Part shown: in pieces, positions 43,201 to 55,200 of the stretch
Numbering within the stretch: position 1 is the stretch's first letter
How the letters are laid out: each line of letters opens with the position of its first letter
NCBI GenBank assembly: GCA_964017235.1
Contig: OZ024934.1
Location: forward strand, 79,264,706 to 79,328,705
Direction: 5' to 3'
DNA: 64,000 nucleotides
From: Sabellastarte sp. h YS-2021
Lineage: Eukaryota; Annelida; Polychaeta; Sabellida; Sabellidae
Notes under the pieces: model-generated
What the model was told of the DNA's origin: nothing
Seen by the model: the letters and a program-made list of their open reading frames with translations, nothing else
Database searches by the model: none
Translations under genes and position numbers: made by a program

Positions 43201-46200
43201 GAAATACAAAAAAGGCTTTCATGTACACCAAGACACCAGTGAATATAAAAATTTCAATTTTCCACTTGCCATTTCTGCATGGATTTTAATGCAACAAAGA
43301 TGAGCAGAAACACAGTGAAATACCTTTCTAATGATTCATGTAACATATTTTTTATTGCGAAAAATACACTTACCATTTCCTGACCATTGCTATATGTTGG
43401 TACCATCCAACTCACTGGCCAACGTTGAGAAACGTTTTAAGGTACCTTAAGAGGCCAGTGAGTGAGTGTGAACTAGCTTGTCCCCCTAGTGGTCATGTGA
43501 CCATGCCAGTAAACAATCTTCATTATTTTTGTTGGCCATCCTTGAGTGTGGATGTGTTATTTTCTTTTCAGATTTTTATTAAGTTTTTTTGAGTTTTTCT
43601 GTGATTTTGAGCTGTGGTCAGGAAACGGTAAGTATTTATCTAATAAAAATTAAAATTACAACAAAATTTTTCAATTTAGCTTGCACCGTTTCAGGAATAT
43701 AACAAAAACTGCACAGTAACTATGCACAGTAAGCACTCATGATCAAAAAGTTAGTTTGAAATACTTGCAAGTAAGAGGTAGGATTTTATGACACAAGTCC
43801 AGAATATAATCCATGTAATGCAACCAAGTTATTGTTACTCTGGCCAGAAAGTACAAAACTTAATATTTAAATAGAGATTCCAAGAACACTTGGGTATACC
43901 TATACAGATTAGCAGATTATGTTTTCAGAATCTAATTTCAAATAAAACAGAACAATTGAACGACAATGGAAAACCAGAACAGATATGTCCCAGTCATTGT
44001 GTCTGCCTATTTTAAGATAAAATACAGCATATGGTGGATTATAAATGATAATTAAAGATATAATATAATTGTAAATGATATATTATATGATTATTTAGAC
44101 ATCAATGAGTGTGACATTGACAATGGGGGCTGTGAACAGCTGTGCACCAACATCCTGGCAGGAGGACTGGTCACTGGCCCAGTACTAGGTGTGAACTGCT
44201 CCTGTTACCAAGGTTACCAGCTTCTCAGTGATTACAGGGGATGTAAGGATATTGATGAGTGCTTGCAACCCACTAACAATGAATGTGACCAGGTAGGGGA
44301 AAGACTGTTACAGCAACTTATACTTGTGGGAAAGTCTTTACACATTTGCCAGCTCCCAGATGCAAAATGTTTCACAAGTTTTTTTTTCAATTTCTTGTTC
44401 CAATTTTAACATATTGTATGAGATGTTGTTACATATAACAACTTTCATGTAGTTAAAGAAGGGGAAAAAGTTGCATATTGTAATCATTCATGATGTGAGT
44501 TTCAAGCCCAAGGACAATATATAAGAGATATATGGTCATTTTAGTGTGATGACATCACTTGACCTTCAAGCAGGGATCAAAGGTCAAATCTAACACTTGC
44601 AAAAGATTCACAGGCCATACTTTCTCACATGTTGTTTTCATATTTTTAAGGCCTAGGACCTGTTATAAGGGAATTATATGGCCTTTTTAGTATAATGACC
44701 CTACTTGACTGTGAAGCAAGGGTCAAAGGTTAAATTTGACAAACTTTAAGACCCCAAAATCTTAAAAGTATTGCCATGGCAACAGCTATTGCCTGATACC
44801 ACCCAAAACCTAATCAGGTCTAAGTCCTATTTGGGTAAACATACCCTGAAAATGTGGTGAAAATCTCTGCATAGGTTTAGACTGTGAAACACCCGTAAGC
44901 TTTATGCCTGCCACCACTGGGAAGTTGCAGGGGGGTGACTCTAGCCCCAGCCCATAAAGGCTGGGGTTAAAAACTTTGAAATTTTTTTTGTTTAAATTTT
45001 AATAGATTTGCCAGAATACGGTGGGTAGTTATAGCTGTGCTTGTGATGAGGGCTTCAAACTCCACCAGGATGACAGGACTTGTTTGGACATAGATGAATG
45101 TGTGGAAGAAGACAATGGTGGATGCATGATGAACTGTGAGCACTAAAATTGATACATTAGAACCTCCACTACCCAACTTTACATTGTCTGAATATTTTCA
45201 TACTATATTACAAATATCCAATTTAAGTTTCACATTTGTTATATTTATACATACGAGTATTTTTAAGTGTGAGCCTCAGTAGAGCTCGCGCTTCTAGAGA
45301 TCACTTTTTACCCCACAGCCCTTAAGGGCTGTCGGGGTATTGTTTTCACCCATGGTGTCCGGATGGGCGGTCGGGTGGGTGGGTGGCGGGAAAAAGTTTG
45401 TCCGGGCTGTATCTGAGAAACCGTAAGGTGTAGGAAGTTGATACTTGGTAGGGACATTAGTTGGGAGGTGTAGGTGTGCAATGTCATGGTCTGACCTTGA
45501 TTTGACCTTTGACCTTGCCGTAGTGACCTTGAGTTTGAAAATCTTGTCCGGGCTATATCTCGGAAACCGTAAGGTGTAGGAAGTTGATACTTGGTAGGGA
45601 CATTAGTTAGGGGGTGTAGGTGTGCAATGTCATGGTGTGACCTTGATTTGACCATTGACCTTGCCATAGTGACCTTGACCTCTAAAATCTTGTCCGGGCT
45701 ATATCTCGGAAACCATAAGGTGTAGGAAGTTGATACTTGTTAGCGATTTTTATTGCGAAAAATACACTTACCATTTCCTGACCACAGCTATATGTTGGAG
45801 TCATCCAACTCACTGGCCAACGTTGATAAACACATCCACACTCATAGATGGCCAACAAAAACAATGAATGGCACCTATTGGCGTGGTCACATGACCATTG
45901 GGGGCTTCCTAGTCCACACTCTCTCACTGGCTGCTTAAGGTACCTTAAACACGTTTCTCAACGTTGGCCAGTGAGTTGGATGGTTCCAACATATAGCTGT
46001 GGTCAGGAAATGGTAAGTATTTATCTAATAAAAATTTAAATTACAACAAAATTTTTCAAATTGGTTAGGGTGTGTAGGTGTGTAATGTGATGGTCTGACC
46101 TTGATTTGACCTTTGACCTTGCTGTAGTGACCTTGACCTTTAAAATCTTGTCTGGGCTATATCTCAGATACTGTAAGGTGTAGGAAGTTGATACTTGGTA

Positions 46201-49200
46201 GGAATATTGGTCAGGGGGTGTAGGTGTGCAACGTCATGATGTGACCTTGATTTGACCTTTGACCTTGCCATAGTGACCTTGACCTATAAAATCTTGTCCG
46301 GGCTATATCTCGGAAACTGTAAGGCGTAGGAAGTTGATACTTGGTAGGGACATTGGTTAGGGGGTATAGGTGTGCAACATCATGACGTGACCTTGATTTG
46401 ACCTTTGACCTTGCCATAGTGACCTTGACCTATGAAATCTTATCCGGGGTATATCTCGGAAACCGTAAGGTGTAGGAAGTTGATACTGATTAGGGACATT
46501 AGCTAGGGTGTGTAGATGTAAAATGTCATGGTATGACCTTGATTTGACCTTTGACCTTGCCGTAGTGACCTTGACCTATAATGCCTTGTCTGGGCTATAT
46601 TTTGGAAACCATAAGGTGTTGGAAGTTGATATTTGGTAGGGACACTGGTCAAGGGTTATATGTATGCAACATCATGGTGTGACCTGGATTTGACCTTTGA
46701 TCTTACATATCTGATGCTATTTTATGTCTCTACGAGGATATCTGATACTATTTACCCCCTTATATCTCTCTTATATCGTTTTACTTGAATCTTGGTTGTT
46801 GCACCTTTCGGTGTCTTTTGGTGTAGATTAAGCACTGTTAAAGTCATATTAGAAGTCATTAACTGTTTTACTTTAATAATTTGCAACTTTCCATTGTAAC
46901 AGTCTTTAACAGATGGTATTGCATCAAGTGAGCCACAGGTTTTGCCCCAATTCCACATAAAAGCATGTATTGCTACATCTGTATGTATGGGTAATATTCA
47001 AAACATCCATTTAACCATAATTCGACCATACACATGAAAATCAAAATGGGAGAAGTCTTAAAGCTTCATAATTTTTAGTTTACTGAATGAAAAAGGCCAT
47101 CAGTAGCTCAGACCTAGAGGTCCTTCCTCTATGCTACCACTCAGCTCAGTTATCAAAGATGCTTTTGATATTTTTGAACATGATTTCCAGGCCGCTAATT
47201 TACCTGAGGGTAAATACATCAAACCTCTTTCCACTGCAAAGTGGTACAAGGTGGGACAGCCCTGTTACGAGGAGAAAATACAGAAGTTGAATACAGATTT
47301 TTCAAAAATCTGTATTACTCCTAACTCCCCTGGGGCTCCTATGGGCAAGGTTCCCCTACCAATTCTTAAGGAATTGGAACACCAAGCTAGGCAAAACATA
47401 TCCACACTCAACTTTACTGCTGCCTTTGCCAAGACTTCATCTTCTTGCAATGCCACTCTTGAGAAGTGCCAACATAGTCTGAAGTCAACCTTCAAAAGAG
47501 TCAAATCTCAAATTCAGAAAGGTGCCAATCCTGAGAAAGCAGCCAAACGTGGATATAAACAAGCCTGTGAATACTTAGACTTATGGAATAATACTGTTCT
47601 TATTCAACACAGGGCTCTCACTTGCCTCAGCAAATCCTTGGCCCATATACTCCAGAGGGAGCTTTATACCTTGGGTAATACCAGCTTGCTAAGGCGCAAA
47701 GCCCAAATGACTCTTTTACAACCACAACTAGGGGAAACGACACGCTAAGAACTCAGAAATTCGCCCTTTTGGCATTCCTCCTTGTTCAAGTCTCAAATTG
47801 TAAAGGAGGGAGAAGACTTCATCCTTAAAAAGGCACCTCTAAAGACTCTCAGGGTTTCGGACCCTATAAGCCCTTTCAAGGTTTCCACAACAAGAAAAGA
47901 GGCTCCTACAGGAAACGCCCCTATGGGGGCAATGCCTCACAAAGCAGTAACCAATCGTTTTCCTCAGGTAGGGGGAAACCGAACTTCAGAGGCTCCAGGG
48001 GTCATTTTTGACCCCACAACAAAGGGCAGGGCGTGGAAACCTTTCCCCTCAATGACTGCCCTCAATGACTCCTTGGACTCCATCCAAACTCAAAGAAATA
48101 CCTAAGATTTTGCTACAGGTCCCAGGTGTTCCAGTTCACCTCCCTCCCTTTTGGACTAGCCACCCTTTACAATAATTGTAAAGGAAGTGAAGCTAATGGC
48201 CCTCTCCAGAGGACTCAGACTTCACCAATACCTGGACAACTGGCTGATCAGGTCCCAGTCTCAGGAGGAAGCCCAAGTGAACACTCAGGCATTGGTAGAC
48301 CTAACCCAATCCGTTGGGTGGATAATAAATCAGGAAAAATCAGAACTGAAACCTACTTAGGTGTTTTCGTTCGTGGGCCACGAATACCATCTAGATTCAG
48401 CCCTTCTAAAACCCACTCAAGAGAGATGGCTCAAACTTCAGGATTCAATCCTACGACTCAAGTCAAAACATGTTTTGACTGCAACATGTTTGATGTCGCT
48501 AATTGGGTTGCTTGCCTCAGCGGAGAAAATGGTCCCGGAGGGATGCCTTCACCTGAGACCCTTTCAATTTCACCTCAAGGAGCACTGGAGATATCCTCAG
48601 TTGCTGGACAGCCTCCTTCCTTGGACAGATGCCATTTCAGCACACTTAGACTGGTGGCAAAATCCCTTAAATGTGATGAGAGGTGCAGACCTTCATCCCA
48701 AAGACCACAGTATCCAACTCTTTACAGACGCCTCAAGTGAAGGTTGGGGTACTCACTTAGATCAAAGTTCTACAAAGGGTCTGTGGTCAGACCGGGAAAA
48801 AAGGCTGCACATAAACGTTCCAAAATTGAAAGCGGTCTTCCTGGCCCTTCGAAGCTTCAAGGACCAGTGCCAGAACCAAACAGTGCTAGTTGCAACGGAC
48901 AACTCACCAGTGGTAGCCTACATAAACAAACAAGGAGGAACCCACTCAGCAGAGATGTGTGCTCTCCTGTGGAAGATCATGACCTGGTACCATCACTATC
49001 ACATAACATTGAAAGCCAGACACATTCCAGGGTGTCTGAATGTGATGGCAAACCTTCTGTCCAGGTTGAACCAAGTGCAATCAACAGAATGGTCACTGCA
49101 TCCGCAGGTGTTCAATCAAATCTGCCAAAAGTGGTTCACACCTCATGTAGACCTATTTGCCACTCATCTGAACCACAAACTTCCACTGTACGTATCTCCT

Positions 49201-52200
49201 GTCCCAGACCCAAAGGCTTGGGACATAGATGCTCTGAACATAAACTGGATGGGTCTCACTGCCTATGCTTACCCTCCAACGGCTCTCCTTCACAGGGTGA
49301 TCCAAAAAATTAGGCAATGCTATTGCCTGATCACTGTAATAGCCCCAGGCTTGCCAGGGATGCCCTGGTTTTGGGACCTAGTGCAGCTCTCAACAGAGAT
49401 CCTACTACAACTTCCAGTGTCAACAACTCTTCTCAAACTGTCCCACAATTATGTGTTCCACAGCATCTCAACCTCCATGCCGGATGTCTAGGAGTGGACA
49501 GCTCCAGAACAAGGCTTCTTTTTGGAGGTGGCATACAGAATTGCTGCCCCTCAGAGGTCATCAACCAGGACCATCTACAAGTCAAAGTGGGCCTTATTTG
49601 CGCCTTAGAGTCCATCTGAGATGGAGATTAAGCGCTATAAAAGTCCACATTAGATTGACAAACGGTGCAGAGAAAATTCAGTGGATTTCTCCTCTCCATC
49701 TGTGAAACATATCTCAGACTTTTTCATGTACCTGTACCAAGATCTAAATTGACACTTTGGGCCCATATTGCACATAGTTCAGACCTTCACAGGTTACTCC
49801 CCAGTTTCCACAGGGATCGTCCAAAATGCTCCAGGAATCTTCCAAAATGGAACCTTTCTGTTGTTCTCAAGGAGCTCACAAAAGCGCCCTTTGAGCCTAT
49901 GAAAGACACAGGCCTCAAACATCTTACTCTCAAAACTGCTTTCTTGCTAGCTTTGGCCTCTGGCAAGCGCCACAGTGAAATCCATGCCTGGGTTGCAAAC
50001 AAAGTATCTAATCTAGGCCAATGGGAAAAGGTTGCCTTGTTCCCTTCTTCTTACTTCATAGCCAAAAACCAACTAGCAAGAGAAGGTTCTCAAAGTGTGT
50101 CTCCGGTGACTATTCCTGCTTTGACTACCATTGTAGATAGACAATTCAAAGAAGACAGGACCTAGTGTCCGGTGCGGGCCCTGAGGTACTATTTGGATCG
50201 GACCAAAGACCTAAGAGGGTCTCGATCCCTCCTTTTCATCTCCTTCAAGAAAGGACATACCTCAGACATCAGACCCGCTACTCTCTCTTCTTGGTTGAAA
50301 CAAACCATTCTACTATGTTATAAATAAGCAGACCAACAAGCCTTGACTTGACATTCAGGCCTTTGCGGCCTCTAAGGCCTTTTACGGTGGGGTATCGGTG
50401 TACCAAATCATTCAAGCCTGTCACTGGAAAGCTCACAACACATTTACAAATTTTTACCTAAAAGACCTTACTTGGTCAGACAACGACAAAGATATGTATC
50501 TGGGACCAGTGGTTGCACAACAAGTCCTAGATCCTTCCCCTCAGACAAGCTATCCTCGGAAAGAAAAGAGGGGCACATCTGCTACAACCAAGTCCTCAGG
50601 AGGCTAATCCCAGGATCTAGGTATAGGTTTACCTCTCAAGATGTTATGGGTAAGGTCATTTTTTATTTTTAGTTATCAAGTATATATGTATTAAGGACTT
50701 ATCAAGTTGTCATTAATCTCATATTCGGTGGCAAAAATTTATGAGAATTCCAACCATTGGGCTGGTTTTTCACTCGTGAGCATGGCTGCACTTCTCTCCT
50801 ACAATCAAAACATCTTGACAGTTTTAGCACTGTCATTCATTCTATTCAGGTTTTTGGCTTTTTACAGGCCCGATCTTCGGGATTGGGTCACTGTAAATGG
50901 GACTCAGACTCTGGTATTTCTAAACATTCATTCTTGACATATCTTCCAGTCTCAGCTGTAATCCCACCACCGGGCGGTTGGATTCAGCATTCAGTCCCAC
51001 ATGGTAAGCTATTGTAGCGCAATAAAATTGAAAATTTTAATTACTTAAATGTAGCTTTTATAAGCTACAAGCTTACCATGTAGGACTGAGAAGAGTCCCA
51101 CCCTGCCTCCCCGCTGTATTACAGCTGAGGGGTAAGGTTTAACAAATTTCAACGAGAAAGTAGGACGAGATCTCACAGTGTATCACGAAAGGGCAACTTG
51201 AGGCTACGGCCAACTATAAATGTCTATTTTTCTTAGACGTTAACCTGATGCCTTGCGGCCATCCGAGAACAGCATTCAGTCCCACATGGTAAGCTTGTAG
51301 CTTATAAAAGCTACATTTAAGTAATTAAAATTTTCAATATCATAAAAGTCTCAGTTTTGTAATAATATATGGCCACAGGACATTTTTACAAAAAAATTGG
51401 CATGCATATTCATATCTAAGATAACCCTATTCCTTATTGCTTTTGTAGAGTCTACAGCACAAAATTCAGATTCATTCATTTCCCAGTCATTACCAAATTA
51501 AATTTCAATTTTTATGTCAAAGGTACAAACACCAGAGGGTCATTCAGGTGTAGTTGTTTAAGTGGATACAGCCTGGATTTAAACTTAAAAACCTGTACAG
51601 GTAAGTTGGTTTACCTTTTTGAGTATAAGTGGTAAAGTTTGGTAATAAACTGAATACAAAGTTTTAAGTTATAATAATGAGAAAATGTGGCAAGTGACAC
51701 AAAAATATGCAAAATAGGATTCAAGAAATGGATAATAGTATTTAAGATCCGTAAGTGTTAACCATGTGAAAAGTACTGGACTTGTTCTATATAATTCTCT
51801 AAATACACTGTTTACACAATATGTTTTATGAGCTGACACTGTGCTCAATTTGGACAACCTTTTGTATATTTGCTTTTAGATATAGATGAATGCAATACAG
51901 CAAATGGCAAATGTCAGCAAATTTGTATTAACACCCCTGGGTCCTACAAGTGTGCTTGTGATGGTCGCTATGTCCTCCTTAGCAATGGATTGCAGTGTTC
52001 AGGTGTGTACAGCATCAATTAGAACCAAGAGCATATTAGTACTGAGGACCTGTTATAGAGTAAATCTGGTGCAAACTTTGGAGATAACGCTCAACCCAGA
52101 GTCCTTTCACTCAGTGTCTGACTATATCAGAGCTTTGATTTTATTTCAAGGCTTTTTGCATTGTTAAAAGCATGGCCACAACTAACCTCTGCACAAGAAG

Positions 52201-55200
52201 ACTTTAAAGGCTAAGTTATATTTAATCCACACACCAGACCAAACTTAAAACTAAGCTGAATTTTATTAAAAGTTTTGAACTTTCTGCCACTTGTTCAGTG
52301 TGCCTTTTTAAGCATCACAATTTATAGTATCAGGAACAAAGACTATTAAGTAATTATAAACTTTAAGCATCAGTCACAAGTTTAGAGTTTTAGGCTAAAC
52401 CCTTAAATTGCATGCATCCATTAAGCTGTAAATAGCTATCTTCAAGATTTCAACAAGTATCACTTATTCTTCTCAGTCCTTTATTATTATGTCCACCCCA
52501 GAGGGGGTGGACATGTTATTTTTGCTTTTTCCCGCGTCTGCCTTCCAGCATCCGCTATCTGGTTTCCGGTCATTTCAAGGAAAAGTATTTAATAATCCTA
52601 TGTTTACCAAATTTGGTATGGGTGTTTATTGAGTTAATAGCTTGCATGGGATTGCTTTGGGTGAAGATAACTATAGCTAACTGAGTAATAGCTACTTAGC
52701 TTCACTTTTGTGTACCTCTTTTGTTTCCGGGCATTTTAAGGAAAAATATTTGACATATCTATACCAAATTTGGTATGAGCAATAGTTAGGTCAATAGCTT
52801 GCTTGGGATTGCTTTTAGTGATAATAACTGTATAACTGACTGAGTAATAGCTACTTAGCTACTTTGAGTAGCTTTTTTATTTTAAGCATTTTAAAGGAAG
52901 AGTATTTCACCTATGTTCACAAAATTTGGGATGGAGGATTATTGGATCAGTAGCTTACTTGGGATTGCTTTTGGTGATAATACCTTTACAGCTAACTGAG
53001 TAATAGCTACTGTGCTATATAGCTATTATGCTATTTTGAATTGACTTTTTTCTGGACATTTTAATGAAACAATGTTTTCGATCTTCACAAAAATTTATAT
53101 GAGGGATAATTGGGTCAATAGTTTGGCCAGGATAGCTTTTGGTTGATAATAGCTTTATAGCTATCTGAGTAATAGCTGCTTTGCTACTTTGAGCCTACTC
53201 TGAATTGCATTTCTGTTTTCACTCTTTTAGAGGAAACATATTTAACTCATCTTTGTAAAATTTGGTGTGAAGGTTTACAGCGTCAATTGCTTGTTTGGTA
53301 TTGTTGTTGAGGGTAATAGCTTTAACCTCCTGTGTAACAGCTACATAGTAAAAACATAAATATGTCTATCTCCTAAACAGTGTGAGATAGATTTGATTTT
53401 GTTGAAATTTTCAACCCACAGGATATCTAAGCAATGTACTCTTGGCAACTTTCAAAAAAATTTTCTCTCCCAAAAGTGGCAGCCATTTTGAATTTTCGAA
53501 TTTTTCCAAAAACACTAATTTGCTTCTCTATCTCCTTAACCATGCAAAATATAGCGATTTCGTCAAAATTTTCGAGCCACAGGGTATCCAAAAAATATAC
53601 TCTTGCCAATTTTCAAAAAAATTTTCCTCTCCCCAAAACTGGTGGCCATTTTGAATTTTTGAATTGTTGCGAAAAATGCAAAAACACAATTTTATTGCGA
53701 AAAATATACTTACCATTTCCTGACCATAGCTATTTGTTGGTGCCATCCAACTCACTGGCCAACGTTGAGAAACGTTTTAAGCTACCTTAAGAAGCCAGTG
53801 AGTGAGTGTGGAAGTAGCAAGCCCCCCAATGGTCATGTGACCACGCCAATAGGCGCCATTCATTGTTTTTGTTGGCCATCCTTGAGTGTGGATGTGTTTT
53901 GGAAATATTCGTTTTTTGTGGAAGTTTTGTGGATTTATTGTGGATTGTGTTTGTTCTGAGGTAAGGCATCTGTTTTAACAATGTCTACTCAGGATAAAGT
54001 TAAGAAAGGACAAAGGAAAAGTTCTTTTTGTGGCCATTTTATGGCAGATTGGGACGGCCACCATTATTGTCCTAAATGCAGAGATGACTATAAGGGTGAT
54101 GACCCCTGTGCTAATTCTTCAGATTGCATTGTTTGTTCCTCGTTTTCTGAAGAACAGAAGAAGAAAATTAAGAATAGGAACAGATATAAAAGCAAGAAGG
54201 ATCAGAATTCTTCTGTTTTTGTGGATAACAGTAAAGAGGTGAACATTGATGATTATTTGTTGGATGAGGACGAATCTGCGGCTTCTGTGGCTTCTCAAGC
54301 TATTTCTTCTCAAAAGAATAAGTCTTTAGAAGACAAGTTGGACAGGTTTTTTACTGAATTTGCTTCTTTTTCACAAAGATTGCAGAATTTAGAGCAGAAA
54401 GGGGCTGAAACTGTCAGCAGTCGTAACTCTGGCAGGGACAGTTTACAGGTTGCTAAGCAACCGGTGGAGATTTCGTCTGTGCTTCCCGGTCGACTGGAGA
54501 GAAGGTCAGCCACGTTGACTAGGACAGAGTTTGAACAGCAAGCTTCGGCTTCTCACACTCATCAGGAAACCGGTTTGGTTTCTTCTAGGAAGAGGACTTT
54601 GTCTCAATCTTCTGATGAACCGGATCCGGAGGTGGAACAAGGTGAAATTACCACTTTGGAGGATGATTCTCCAGCTTATTCTGAGACTTTAGAAACCATT
54701 AAAAAGTGGTTGGATCTGGAAGTCAAGGATGTGGAATGCTTTGTACCTCCCTCAGTGTTTTCTGGAAGGGATCAGGTTAAAAAGTCTGCACAACAGTCTA
54801 TGGCTTTACCTCCGGCTCAACCTTTGGTAGAACTTTGGAAATATAAAGAGTTTTCAGCATTAGGAAGTAGTAATGTGGATGACAATGATCCCCATCACCC
54901 TCCTTTGTCTAAAGGACAGTTTTTGTCTTTTCCAAAGCCTCAAATGCGCTTTTATCAAGTATCTCCTCAATCTTTTTCTCTAGCTGCTCCCAGGATTCAG
55001 GATGCTTTCAAGAATATTGCAGCTTCTCCCTATCAAGCTCCTACCTCAGTTGTCACTCCAATGAAACAGTACTTGGCCTGGGAATCAGTTTCTAGGGAGA
55101 CTATTCAGATTTTGAATCATGTGTTTTGGTTTAAGTCTGCAATTGAAAAGTCTACAAATGAAATGTTTTCGGAGGTGTCTAAGATGAAGGAGTCAGTGGA

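Larger units (their letters stand above)
47087..51337 (+). mobile_element. DIRS-type retrotransposon, family B, 5'-truncated and decayed
   Basis: Gag-like, RT/RNase H and recombinase remnants are followed by an internal complementary region (about 50985-51090) and a right inverted repeat ending taattaaaattttcaa at 51337. The left inverted repeat is missing: gag sequence starts directly after tail-like sequence of a type A element ('tttttagtttactga'). A short LINE tail (about 49600-49660) is inserted before the recombinase remnant. It lies in intron 22. Confidence 0.85.

Noticed and set aside
45748..46059. Reading the exact crossover site of this mini-DIRS from neighbouring 146-bp units
   Set aside because: The left junction (agcgattttt) differs from the expected gacatt by more than one base, so the target site cannot be placed with confidence.
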